Assembly: GCA_047967505.1 (NCBI GenBank)
Contig: CM106540.1
Source: Dipteris shenzhenensis
Lineage: Eukaryota > Polypodiophyta > Polypodiopsida > Gleicheniales
Strand: one strand, 5' to 3'
Length of the DNA: 64,000 nucleotides
The position numbers were made by a program, and so were the translations under genes. Shown one piece after another: positions 9,730 to 21,217 of the stretch. Each line of letters begins with the position of its first letter. The first letter of the stretch is position 1. The notes under the pieces were generated by a model. It was not told where the DNA came from and ran no database searches. It was given only the letters and a program-made list of their open reading frames with translations.

Positions 9730-12700
9730 CTAAAGTGCTACTACATCAACATGCAAGCCATCCTTGGCAACAATGAAGATTTCCCAAATCCCCCCGTCTT
9801 CCTTAGTTAGTTTTAGATTGTATCATGAGCACTCACTTGCATATGTACATCTTTGCACAGATAGGTAGCATCAACCGATTTCAACCTAGGGCTTAGAAGT
9901 GATGCCTAAGTCCTAGCTGCCCTATGAAAAGAAGAAGTATATAGTTAGTCCTACCTAGTTATTAGGTCACCTACACTCACACGCTTTCACTTAGACACAT
10001 AGTTGATTGCATGAATATTTGTGTCACACACTTTCATTCCACACTCTCAAAGCATGTGTTAAAATAATCTCTCACAATACACACACACACACACACACAC
10101 GTGTCATACATGCATACCAACCAATCTAATGATAAATGGTACACCATATCAACATGGATGTAGGTTCAGAAACAATGCCACCACTAAAAAGGATGTGAAG
10201 AAAGAGCCCACTGCCTCAGCCACCACAAGACCCCCTCCAGAGTTTGTAGCCATCTACCTCCTCTCAACTAAGGTGACCACAGGCATTTGTGCTTCAGAGT
10301 GATAGCTCTGATGAGGATTCTATGCATGATATAGAAACACAAGAAGTACAAATGCCACCCCAGTCACCACCACCAGCCTACACAACGGGGCCCTCTCCTT
10401 GGAGCTTGTGTGGCCACCTACATCAACTTATGCTCTTTCCAACACAACAATACCTTTCTTAGAGCAAAGGGTCCTGGCAGTTTGTAGGAGAGCCTAAAAT
10501 CCTTGGAGGATAGTCCTACAATGACCATGTACATCATGTACTTTCTCCATTCTTACCACTCTAGCGATGCAAAGATTGGCAAGTATGACACCATCTTTGT
10601 ACATTAGAGCCAACTCAATATTATACTCGATAGTATAGTGATTCAGAGGGTCTTTTCACTCCAAAATCAAGGTGCAAAATAGCCACAAGGCCTGTCGACG
10701 CTAAATTTCTTGAAATACAGCCTCTCCTCGTTGCCAAGGGCACCAAGTTTCATAAGGATGGGATATTACTTCGCACCATCATTAACCCTCGAATCAAGAA
10801 AGGAGCAACATTCTTATGCACAATCCTGGGGGTTAAGTGCAGTAAGAATTGACCCCTCCCACTCCGCACATTTGTTTTGCTGATTAGGTAGCTAAAGCAA
10901 GACTGGATCCAACACTTACTCATCTTCTTCACAAAGAAACTGAATGATTCATCTGGCCAAAAATCCAAGATTCCACACTTATTGGTTGTAATCATCAGTA
11001 AGGAAATAAAAGAGAAAGAAATGACTTTGCCCCAATCGTTACCAAAAGCTTTTGAGGATTTGGACATCCGCTTATCTCACCAGCATGGGAGCTGTCACCA
11101 CCAGCAAATGCAGATACCTAAGAAAAAATACCTATTCTAGAGGTAGGAAATGAGGAATTGCCCCAAGAGATGCTGCAGCTGGACGCACGATTGCAATCAT
11201 TAGATCTACATCAATAGCAGTAGCCAAAGCTTGAGGCTACATCGGTACCAGCACCACCCGTCAACATCATGCCAGTCAATAAGACATAAGGAGAGCTAGT
11301 GCCCTATCAACAATACGACTACTGTATCCAAGTGACTGACTTACCAATGGAACAACCCCCAGCAAGTACTACGAAATCATCAAGATGGCTACATGGGCAC
11401 CAATTGTATCAGCAATATTGCCAATCCTCATCACCGTCTGTCATTCTCCATCATCAAGCAAGCCAAATGCTTCAAATGTCAGAACTATTCACTAGCTTGG
11501 CCAAGGAGGAGCATGCACAAGAATTGGAAAGACAGACTGTAGCAGCCATTAAAGACCAATTCCATGGAATCGCCACAGAGGTCACGCCACTTTAAGTGCA
11601 AATAGATGAGAAAGATTGAAGAAATTCACATGAACCAAGCTCTCCAAGCTCAAGAGAAGGCAGTGCGAGATGTGACATCCAACCTCCACCAGAGCCAAAT
11701 ACAACTGACAATAGCAGCGGCACAAGCTATGGCAATCCTACAGACCTCCTATGACTACTTGACCTCAGCACATGCTCAGCAAGTGGAGGAGCTGGTACAA
11801 GCTCAACTCACTCTAATCTAAAAAGAAGAAGAGCTCCAACATTGCCAAGAAAAGATTGAAGACATGCAACAATCTTTGGCAACATGCATATTCAGCATCG
11901 AAGAGCTTACAAGGGATTGCCAAATCTTAAAGGACTAACTTGCCACCGCTAGAGAGGCCAACACTTCTCAAGCACATGTCTTGGACCAATGGTCCAATAC
12001 CATTGAAGTCATTCCTCAACAACGCAGGTCACCTTGCAAATGGAAAAGCTTAAGGAAGCATATACAATGTACATCCATCTACCATAAGTATAAGGGAAAA
12101 ATGGATGAGATGCAATCCCAGAAGATAGTCATCTCAAAGCTTGAACTCCGATTGCTAGTGCAAAACAATGAGGCAATGGATGACACCACCAATGAAGTCC
12201 CACTACAATGCACAATGGTGGTGTACCAAGAGCTTGTGGCCGCTCTACAAGTAGAAGATCACCTCAAAGCATGAGTGCTTATCCAATGGAAGCAAGTCCA
12301 ACTCAGGATCATATCTGTTCATCCAAACATCAAATGGGAACATTCCATAGGGGCAAAAACTCTACGCAAAATCTGCCAAGACTTGTCTGAAGATGAAAAA
12401 AATATCTTGTGTTTGTCTACACATGCTGGGTTTATAGTACTTAGGATGGATGCTTTCATCGCTTATGTATGTCTCATGGGTAGCCCTCCCCTCAGGGTTA
12501 TTGCTGGTTTGTTACCATTGCTACAAAAGCCACCACTAGTATCTACAGGGCATGACATAACCACCCTTGTAGCAGCTGATGATCCCATCGCACCAACAAA
12601 AAGAAGTGTCGGAGGATGACATGGCCTATCTCACATCTAACTTCCCGTATCTAACCACTCTCTATGCCAATCTCATAACCTCACTTACCCTTCCAGCTAC

Positions 12701-13869
12701 CACACTCTTAACCTTCCTTGAGCTCTAGCCTAAACATCTACTCCCTTCGTTGTCTCTTTACTCATGCCTCTCACCGCATTCAACTAACCCAGCAGTCGCA
12801 AACTTACCTGCCCCTCACACCTAACTTCTTTCCTTCCCTTGTTAATCTTACCCTCAAGGATTACCAAGCTGCTCAAACCATTTGCCCAGTTCTTCCCTCC
12901 CTCCCCTTTGATTCCCCTCCCACAACTAACACTCTTCCATATTTCTCCCCCATGTCCCCAGATTCTCTCCCTGACTCGCCATCACCTCCGACACTACTTG
13001 TCCTGCCATTAGCAAAAAATGACCCAATATTTGATTTTGAATATTAAGATCTTGATAATCCAATTAGCACTCCCATGCCAGATTCCAATGATGGGTATGA
13101 TTTTGATGTAATACCGCTTCCCAATAACCCCATCAAGGATTTCGGGAGCAAATATCCTACTATGACAACTCGGTGGATTGGACCCTAGACAACTTCCCTA
13201 CCAACCTTCGTCAACACCAAATTAGTGAAGCTTGGATCAGCAACTTGGATCCCAACCTGATTAGCACCGCCCCAAGCTCTTTGATGTAATTTTCTTGAAA
13301 GAGTACCGTGTCTCAGAACCCATCCCAAGTTCTATGTAGTTCCAAGACGTCACAGATGGGAGGCCAACATACACACTTTGGGTGAGGATCACACCATTAA
13401 TTGGCCAATGATCGAGCCATACTCTGGTGTAGAATGAAACATCCAAGGCACACTGATCTGAGCACTTCAACAGCATGAGAAAATAATGCATGGCAACATT
13501 GACCGCATCCTTCACCAAAGTGCTATCTTATGCAAACATTGGAATACATTCTGGAGGTTCCCACATTGACCGCCATTTACCTTTACTCAGTTTCAATCCC
13601 AATGAATGGATCGATGCTTAGACTACAAGCCGACTCTATCTAAGAGTCATCTTCTTAGAAGAACACTACACATCTCTGCTTGAAAAAATGGTGGATACAA
13701 GCTTCCTAGAAAGAGAGCAAAAATTGTATGGTGCCAAGGCTTTACAGGCAGGATCGACTGGCATGCCACAAGTTCCACAGCCACTGGGTTATGCACATGG
13801 CATCCCAACTCCATGATCACAATAAGCCATAACCCGAGGACGGATAATAAAAAGGATCCGAGGGTATGT
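9730..13869 (+). pseudogene. Post-integrase reading frame(s) and 3' leader of gypsy internal A, function unknown
   Basis: About 4 kb separate integrase from LTR2. Conserved with B up to about 12030. Readable stretches: about 10490-10860, then a Gln/Ala-rich coiled-coil-like stretch (11299-11595, 11606-11821, with 'QALQAQEKAVRDVTSNLHQ'), then 11981-12274 and 12275-12619. 12640-13869 is Pro/Ser/Thr-rich, followed by weak frames. Athila elements carry an env-like frame here, but I see no signal peptide or clear membrane anchor, so I do not call it env. Many stops. A short (AC)n run at 10079-10100 is shorter in copy B. Confidence 0.5.
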
Positions 13870-13990
13870 TGTCTCTATGCCAACATGGACTTAGGTAGCA
13901 TAGAATGTGTGTGTACACTGTATAGTACCGGCAAAGCTCCGCTTGTACTTGCATAAGGCTAGGAATAATCTCTCTTAGGAATCCTCAACA

Positions 13991-14515
13991 AGATGGATTG
14001 CTTATTGGTCTACTGGTCAGGGTCTATCGGCCGGGGTATGTATCTATACCCACACCTACATACGCGTGAACATGCATATGTAGGTGCGGATTTTGATGCA
14101 GATACGTGGATGCGATTGATCGTACGAGAAACAAGTGTCTCAAATAAGGTAGACCGGCCTCACCTACCACACAAGATTAAATAGAATGATACAGAATTGG
14201 ATAGTGGGAGGATGGCTTTCAATTTTGCCTCCATCCCACTCCAATCAATATATTTCGCCACACGAAGTGATGAAGAAAATCACATTCCTCCCCAATACCT
14301 TTCCTCACTCCAGATGTGGGGGCAAAATGATTGTAAGATGGAGACTCTAGGAATCACTCATAGGGGATTTCTCGAGAAGCTACCAATTATTACTCATATT
14401 GAATTACCGAGGAGAAGAATTGGTCTCTTTTGCTTTCTTCTAGAAGTCTGAAGGCAACCCCGCCTTGAACGTACAGGTATCGAATGAAATGACTTATCCA
14501 TTAGACGAAATTGGA
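13991..14515. other. 525-bp insertion in LTR2, origin unknown
   Basis: LTR1 reads 'cctcaaca' then 'tgcatcttcaacatgc'. LTR2 has the same two flanks separated by this segment. Two open frames (13993-14184 and 14197-14451) match nothing I recognise. The base composition is more balanced than the surrounding LTR. No clear target duplication or terminal repeat was found. Confidence 0.7.
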
Positions 14516-14866
14516 GCATCTTCAACATGCAAGTCCTACATGCATGTTCTATATGCAAGTTCTACATATAATTCCTACATCCAGTTTGTACATGCAACTC
14601 CTACATGCACATTCTACATGCAAGTCCTACATGCAACTCCTACATGCATGTTCTATATGCAAGTTCTACATATGATTCCTACATCCAGTTTGTACATGCA
14701 ACTCCTACATGCACGTTCTACATGCAAGTCGTCCTACATGCAACATGCAACTCATCCTACATGCAACATGCAACTCATCCTACATGCAACTTGCAACTCC
14801 TACATATATATGCAAGTTCTACATATAGAGAGAGAATGTCTTACAATTCCTACATGCAGAGAGAGA
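14516..14866. repeat. Expanded ATGCA/TACATG minisatellite in LTR2
   Basis: Same unit type as in LTR1, but the array is about 350 bp rather than about 190. A block of about 120 bp ('tgcatgttctatatgcaag...tccagtttgtacatgc') is itself repeated (about 14539 and 14645). Confidence 0.8.
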
Positions 14867-15017
14867 AGCACTTCGACTTGAATAAATACCCCATAATGGA
14901 ATGAAGCCCGGACTCTTTGGGGCATTGTGTCGAGTTCTACTTTGGTATTCCAAGCAACTGTCTCCAAGTGTCCATGCTTCCTTGCACTCCATGTCCAAAA
15001 GCATGTCCTAACCTTGC

Positions 15018-15210
15018 AACTCCTCCTCCCCTCTCCTCCAACCTTGCAACCCCTCCTCTCCCTCTCCTCCTCCCTTCTTCTCCTTCCTCCTCCCTTCTTC
15101 TCTCTCTCCTCCGCTCTCCTCCTCCTCCCTCCTCAAACCTCCTCCTTCCTCCTCCTCTCTCCTCCTCCTCCTCCCCCCTCCTTTCCCTCCCTCTCCTTCC
15201 CCATCATGCT
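15018..15210. repeat. Polypyrimidine tract in LTR2
   Basis: CTCCTCC-type pyrimidine block aligned to 2438-2718 of LTR1 but shorter. Confidence 0.85.
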
Positions 15211-15638
15211 CTTATACCTTCTTTCTCTCCCACTCCTATGCTCACCTTCAACTCTTAGTCCCTCAACCGTTGACCTCCATGATCTACGAGGGAGACGAGT
15301 TCTTTGCCATGTACTCTACCCAAAACCTTGGATCCTCCTTCTAATCCTTAAAACCCTTCTAAACCTTGGAACCTGTTCTAAACCCTGGAACTTGTTCTAA
15401 ACCCTGGAACCTCCTTCTGAACCCTTCAACCCTCAATGAAGGAGAAAGCCTTCATTACCCAAATCATGATGATGCACGTTCCTTTTACACATGCATGCAC
15501 TATGTTTGCTTACCACACTTAAGCTTACGTCTCTCATTGGAATATGACCCGAGATCCTAAGCTATACTTATACCACAAACGACGACACCGATATATTTAT
15601 AGGTGACAAAAAGCCTTGGAACCCTGCATACTGAGAAT

Positions 15639-17160
15639 GCGGTAGCCATTGACATCGAGAATGGCATGATGGACCATGACACCATTAGTGATGATGGAAG
15701 AGCCAGTACGCATGATAAGCACTCTAAAAAGGGAAAATCCAAGTCCACTATAGAAACATCTAATGAAGATTGCCTCAAGGCCATGACCATGAAGCTAAGA
15801 TGAGAAATGATGCAAGCCATGGAACAAAAGCTTCACGTGTCTTAGCCACCACCTCAGACTTATTCACGGTGTGAGAAAATGTATGGTGTCCACATTGCAT
15901 GGCCAATCATACAGCAAATGAATGCCTCATCTTAAGAGCCAAGATCAATGCACAAGCAAATCCACCACCACGGTTGTGGTGCCATATCTACGTAGTCAGT
16001 GGGCATGACAAAAATAGTTGCATCTTCAACATGTGCAACAACCTGCCTTGGCCTCAATAATACCAACCAGCACCCATCCCAGTGTACAGGCAACCGGCAC
16101 TTGCACAAGTGCCCCCAGCTTTGAGGCTGAATCCTATTCTCATCTAAACCCAAGTCCTGCAATTACTCAGGAATTCAAATCCACGACCATATCCAAGAGT
16201 GCCAAATCCAACTCCTTCGGAAGTTCCAATACAACAACTTCAAGCCGAGGAAGTGGATTCACAATTTGAGTATGAAGCTAAGTACCCAGTGTACTATGTG
16301 GAAGGAGCAGAAGGTTTAAATCAGGTCAATTCGAATCAAGTTCGACCCAACACATATTGAGCAGTGCTATGGTTATGGAGAGAATCACTGGATCGCAAAG
16401 TACCCTCATTGTGGTAGCCTCGCTACTTTCCAACCACTTTGTAGAGATTGTGGCATTAGCCATGCCTGTATGAATTGTCCCATGAAAACTAAGGTCCCAC
16501 AACAAAATGAGGCTAAGCGTGACGTCCTAATCGGCATTATTGGGGCGGTAAGCATATTATCACAACTTGTGAATGTAATTACATGCTAGCAAAAAGAGGC
16601 CACCAAGGGCCCTAATATTCCAATTCAATCAAGAAGAACTCTTCAAAAGAAAGCACAAGTGCCTACACCTCCACCGAGCAATGAGCAGCTAAGTTCATCC
16701 ACATCAGCTCCCAAGGCTCAAATAAAAGAAGCTCCATACCCTAATGCAAAAATTGAGAAGGTTCGATTTCAAGCAATTCAACAATGGGTGCAAAAAGAAC
16801 AAGCTCAAATTGAGGAGGCTGAGAAGCAAGCACAAGATCCAATCATTGACTTGGCCCCACCAAGTTATTGACACTATCCTCGAGCCTCTATCCCAACACC
16901 AAGGTCCACAACATAATGTACCGCAATGCCAACTTGAAGGTGCCATACTCTCTAGCATTCTAAGTTGTCCGGTGTCCATTCCCATTAGAATCCTCTTACG
17001 AAATTGTCTCAATCTTTGGGAGAGTTTCAAAGGATATATTGAACTAGCAAATCGCCCTCCCCCTATCGAAGACATTGAACATATCTTTGTGCAGATGGGT
17101 GAGAGAGATGACATACACAACATCACCATGACTTTGATCCATAAATCATATGATGAAGTC
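15639..17160 (+). pseudogene. Decayed gag with zinc knuckles, gypsy internal B
   Basis: Readable pieces are about 15603-15803 (acidic/basic, partly overlapping the LTR remnant), about 16350-16590 and 16659-16871. Near 16362-16480 a knuckle-like pattern reads 'CYGYGENHWIAKYPHC', followed by 'CRDCGISHACMNCP'. In the first, two positions expected to be Cys are Tyr. Gag binds RNA through such knuckles. 16744-17163 continues into the protease lead-in. Internal A lacks this region, while B lacks the leader and the start of gag. Confidence 0.65.
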
Positions 17161-17496
17161 TAGACTATAGTGGATGGTGGAACAAGTGTGAATGTCCTAT
17201 CCAAGGAGCTCTATGATGAATGGGGTCTCCCACCAATGCAAAAGGCTAATTTCAACATACGCCTTGCAGATGATTCATGTGTAAAGCCCTTGGGAAATAG
17301 TGAATGGAGTGTCAACAAAAGTCGCAAGAGTCTGTTTTTCTCTTCAATTCACAATCCTGGATCTCCCCAAGAAATCTTATCAATCTTGCTTGGACTTCCT
17401 TGGTTGTGGGAGGCATCAGTCCTCCATGATTGGGGAGCTGATAGATTGATAATCCAAAATTGTGACACCACAGTAAGAGTCAATGCGGGAATCTGA
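17161..17496 (+). pseudogene. Aspartic protease of gypsy internal B
   Basis: 'TIVDGGTSVNVLS' gives the retropepsin active-site motif with the D-G-G variant usual in plant gypsy proteases. It is followed by 'IRLADDSCVKPLG' and a 'LLGLPWL' segment. A TAG lies three codons before the active site (17161). The frame closes at 17496, then joins the linker at 17528. The enzyme would process the Gag-Pol polyprotein. Confidence 0.8.
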
Positions 17497-17527
17497 GCAA
17501 TAAAACCCATTGTGCCTAGAGCATTTG

Positions 17528-18158
17528 ATGAAACCTCTTCAACAACGATCTCAAGCAAATCAGCCCCCCCTACAACAGCATGCCTGAATGGGAGATACAC
17601 AAAGCAACATCAACAATTAGATCCAAGAATTGGTCACCATTGACAATTGCCATACACTAGATCCCATCTTCTCGCAAATTGATGCTAAGGTCATGCATGT
17701 AAGACCTCCACTCACACATGAAAATCGATCCAGAAGTGCCATTCTTTATGGTTGACCTTGAATGGAATGGTGAACCTAAACAAACTATCCATGATAATGA
17801 CTCAGATTTTCCTTGGGACCTTGAAACAAATGCTGAAAATGCTCAATTTGAAGACCATGTCTTTGACAAGGATTTAGCCATTTTCCATGCCCTAATGGGG
17901 CGGTCGAACTACCCAAAGTTGAAACTCCAAAGTTGAATAATAGTAGAAGATCCCACAAGAGAGCTAGAGGACATTGCCCCGCAAAGCCAAGGCCGCAACC
18001 ACTTCAATGAGTTCGAACAAGTCCAAACTAGGATCATCGAGTTATATCTTACAAAGCCAGCTCCCCCAAAATCTGAGCCACCTTCTCTTGAATGGTTCTC
18101 TGATGGACTTGAAGGAGTATGCACAGCAAATGAACCATTACTTGGGAATACTTTCCCA
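17528..18158 (+). pseudogene. gag-pol linker region, gypsy internal B
   Basis: Aligns to A 6034-6660 with small indels, e.g. loss of 'gag' near 17720. Readable frame 17718-17936 carries 'FFMVDLEWNGEPKQT'. No known domain. Confidence 0.6.
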
Positions 18159-19737
18159 GTGGAAAAGTTACCCCACAATTCCCAACGTAAGAAGTTTCGA
18201 AAGTTTAAGCCACATGTGCAGATGAAGCTTGATAATGAGACTTCAAAAAAAGAAAGTTCACAAGAGCCTCAAAAATTGGTTAATGATTCTACGCCACCTA
18301 GTGCCCATAGCCCATGTCAGGCTAGTTCAACACCATCAGAGGTTGATCTTTGAGAAGTGCTAGAGTACTTCAAGAACTACACAAGTGGTAGTATCCCCAT
18401 AGCAACACCAAGGCTAGTAAGAGAATTTGAAGTGCAAGAAATCGATAGCATTGGAGAGATTTTGATCTATGAGGGACTGGCCAAAAGTCTCACAATAAAC
18501 CTCACCCTTGAAGGGGAGGAAGAGAAATTAGTATTCATTGGGAAACAGCTTACACAGGAAGATGAAACAAAGCTCACAACACTCCTAATGGAATACCAAG
18601 ATTGCCTAACGTGGTCATACAAGGAAATGAAGGGAATTCTACTAGAAGTCACAATACACATGATACCTATTAGGGAAGGTGCCCACCCTAAGGTATGTGG
18701 ACCTTATTGAACCAATCCAAAATATGGCACCATGGTCTATGATGAACTGGAAAAACTCTTAGATGCTGGATTCATCTAGAGCACGTTGATTGGGTTTCAC
18801 CCATCATCATTGTGCCTAAATGCAACAAGAAGCTAATAATATATGTTAACTTAAAGAAAGTGAATGCCGCCATAATCAGGGATCACTATCCCCTACCCTT
18901 AACAGAAAGAATGTTGGAAAAGGTGGCTGGATCAGAAATATACAGCTTCTTGGATGGCTTTAGTGGCTATAACCAAGTGCAAATTGCTCCTGCTAACCAA
19001 TCAAAAATAGCATTTTCTACAGAATGGGGTATCGTTGCATATAGAGTCTTACCCTTCAGCCTATGTAATGGCCCACCCACATTCCAGAGAGTCATGTTCA
19101 CCGCTTTCAAGTCATTTCTGAATAAGTTCCTATAGGTGTTCTTGGATGACTTGTGCATCCACTCAAACAAAAAAGACTACTTAAAATGTCTTGAAGCAGT
19201 TCTAATCAAATGCAACGAGTATGGCATCTCCCTAAATCCAACAAAATGCTAGTTCATGGTCACCCACAGAGTTGTTTTGGGACACGTCAGTTCTCAACAT
19301 GGGATTTCAACTGGCATGGAAAAATTCAAAATCATCATGGAATCGCCTCCTCCTACAAATTCCAAAGGCGTACAGGTCTTTATGGGACATGTCGGCTATT
19401 ATAAAAGATTTATCTTGTAGTGTGCCATGATAATGAGACCACTTTACAAATTATTAGTGGAATTCTTATGGACAAAAGAGTGCGACCAAGCCTTTGAGCT
19501 TTTAAAGTGGTGCCTAATCACAACACCCATCCTTATATCTCCCAATTGAGATATCAATTGTCATGTTCATACTGATGGCTCCAAGTATGCAATTGGGAGT
19601 GTGCTTTGCCAACTTGGTGAGCATAAGAAAGAATACCCATTCTACTTTGCCAGTGGACAACTCAATGATGCAAAGATCAACTATACCACCATAGAAAGAG
19701 AAGCCCTAGCAATGGTGTATAGTGTTAAGAAAATTTA
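18159..19737 (+). pseudogene. Reverse transcriptase and RNase H of gypsy internal B
   Basis: Aligned to A 6661-8237. RT motifs 'FLDGFSGYNQVQIA' and 'GIVAYRVLPFSLCNGPPTFQRVM' are in one frame at 18812-19135. Next comes a TAG, then 'VFLDDLCIHS'. RNase H shows 'HTDGSKYAIGSVLCQLG'. B shares with A the stops at about 18776, 19131 and 19249 and the frameshift near 18783. It adds a TAG near 19418 and TGA near 19547. In other places B is intact where A is broken. Confidence 0.85.
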
Positions 19738-19740
19738 ACA

Positions 19741-21217
19741 CTATTTATTGGCAAATGATTTTGTCTTCTGCACTGACCATCAAGAATTGCTTTATCTTGT
19801 GAACCATCCCTGTACAACAGGAAGAATAACTAGATGGCTCCTCTTGCTTCAAGAATTCAATTTCAAAATAGTGGTCCACAAAGGTGCCCAACACTACATT
19901 GCCGACCACATGTCTCGTGTCAAGTCCGAAGAAGAAGCCACTGGAGGAGAAGATGACTTCCCAAATGCGCCACTTTCAAATAGATGCTGTTTTAGAATGG
20001 TGTGCAGATATTATTGGGTACTTAATGGCAAGGATACCACCCCTTGAAATGAAAGCAGTGGATGCCAAAAAACTAATTTTAAAAGTTGCACACTATCAAC
20101 TCATTGCCGGACAACTATACAAGATGGGTAAGGACCAGATTTCAAAAAGATGTATCTTGCCTTATGAGATCATGCCAATCCTCAATGAAGTCCATGAAGG
20201 CATTGCAGGAGGACGCTTCCAAGGAGAAGCGACAGAAAAAAAGTCCTCGTAGGCTATTGGTGGCCAACACTTTGGACAGATGCCTATGAATATGTCAAAA
20301 CGTTTAATGTATGACAATGGACTACTAAACCACAACATAAGGACTTCAACCCCCTAACAATAGTTATTGCACAAAAACCATTTGAAAAGTGGGGGATTCA
20401 TTTTGTGGGTCCCATCCATCCAGCGGCAAAAGGAACACAAGCACACTACATCATTGTGGCCATTGATTGCTTTACCAAATGGGTTGAAGCTAAAGTAGTC
20501 AAAAAGGCAGATGCTAGAAGCACAACAATGTCCTTAAACGAGAATGTGATCACACGATTCGGATGCTCCATTGAAATTGTGTCAGATAGACACATGCATT
20601 TTATCAATGAGGTTATCCAAGAACTCTTGTCTAGCTTTATGGTAATCCATAGAAAAAGCACACCCTACTACCTCCAAGGGAATGGAAAGGCTGAATCTGC
20701 CAATAAAATGTTATGCATTATCCTCACCAAGGTAGTAGAATCACAGCGTTCTAATTGGGCAGAGAAACTAAATGCAGCCATTTGGGAATACCGAACCACA
20801 CTCAAGGTTAGTATAGGGAATACACCTTTTCAATTGGTGTATGGCCTTGAAGCTGTGGTCCCATTAGAATTTGTAATACCAAGCCTATGCATAGCAATAC
20901 AAGAACGCATGGGAGATCATGCATTCTTGAAAGAAAGACTCTATCAATTGGAGAAGCATACAGAGACCAGATTAGTCACCTACCATGCCATGACAATAGA
21001 AAAATGCACAAGAAAGGCATGGTTTGACAGAAACCTTTAAGCCAAAGACATCAAGAAAGGTGACCTGGTCTTGCTGTACAATGCCAAAGTCCACAAGGGA
21101 AAACTCAAGTATCTAGGTCAAGGACCTTATCAAGTAAGAAAAATGAATCCCATCAGAGCTGTGCTACTGGAAACATTGGATGGAGTCCAATTCAACACAA
21201 CCATAAACGGGATTTGA
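19741..21217 (+). pseudogene. Integrase of gypsy internal B
   Basis: Aligned to A 8250-9729. The RNase H/integrase border is open at 19748-20047. The DDE core is in 20405-21040: 'VGPIHPAAKGTQAHYI', 'VSDRHMHFINEV' and 'NGKAES'. The TGA that splits A at 9067 is a sense codon here. A TAA closes the frame at 21040, before the GPY-type tail that runs on to 21217. Not functional as read. Confidence 0.85.

Larger units (their letters stand above)
13870..15638 (+). mobile_element. LTR2 of the gypsy array (middle LTR, interrupted and 3'-truncated)
   Basis: It starts TGTCTCTATGCC like LTR1 and follows it through head, minisatellite, polypyrimidine block and tail. Two differences stand out: a 525-bp insertion at 13991-14515, and loss of the last ~50 bp. 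The text 'cctgcatactgagaat' at 15638 runs into gag-like coding sequence instead of the LTR end and primer site. LTR3 keeps the missing tail. This LTR therefore could not have primed element B. Confidence 0.8.

Noticed and set aside
9730-13869. env-like gene after the gypsy integrase
   Set aside because: No signal peptide, transmembrane anchor or glycoprotein pattern could be seen; it was left as unknown.
13991-14515. Plastid or mitochondrial gene fragment
   Set aside because: Neither small frame matches an organelle protein I recognise; origin left open.
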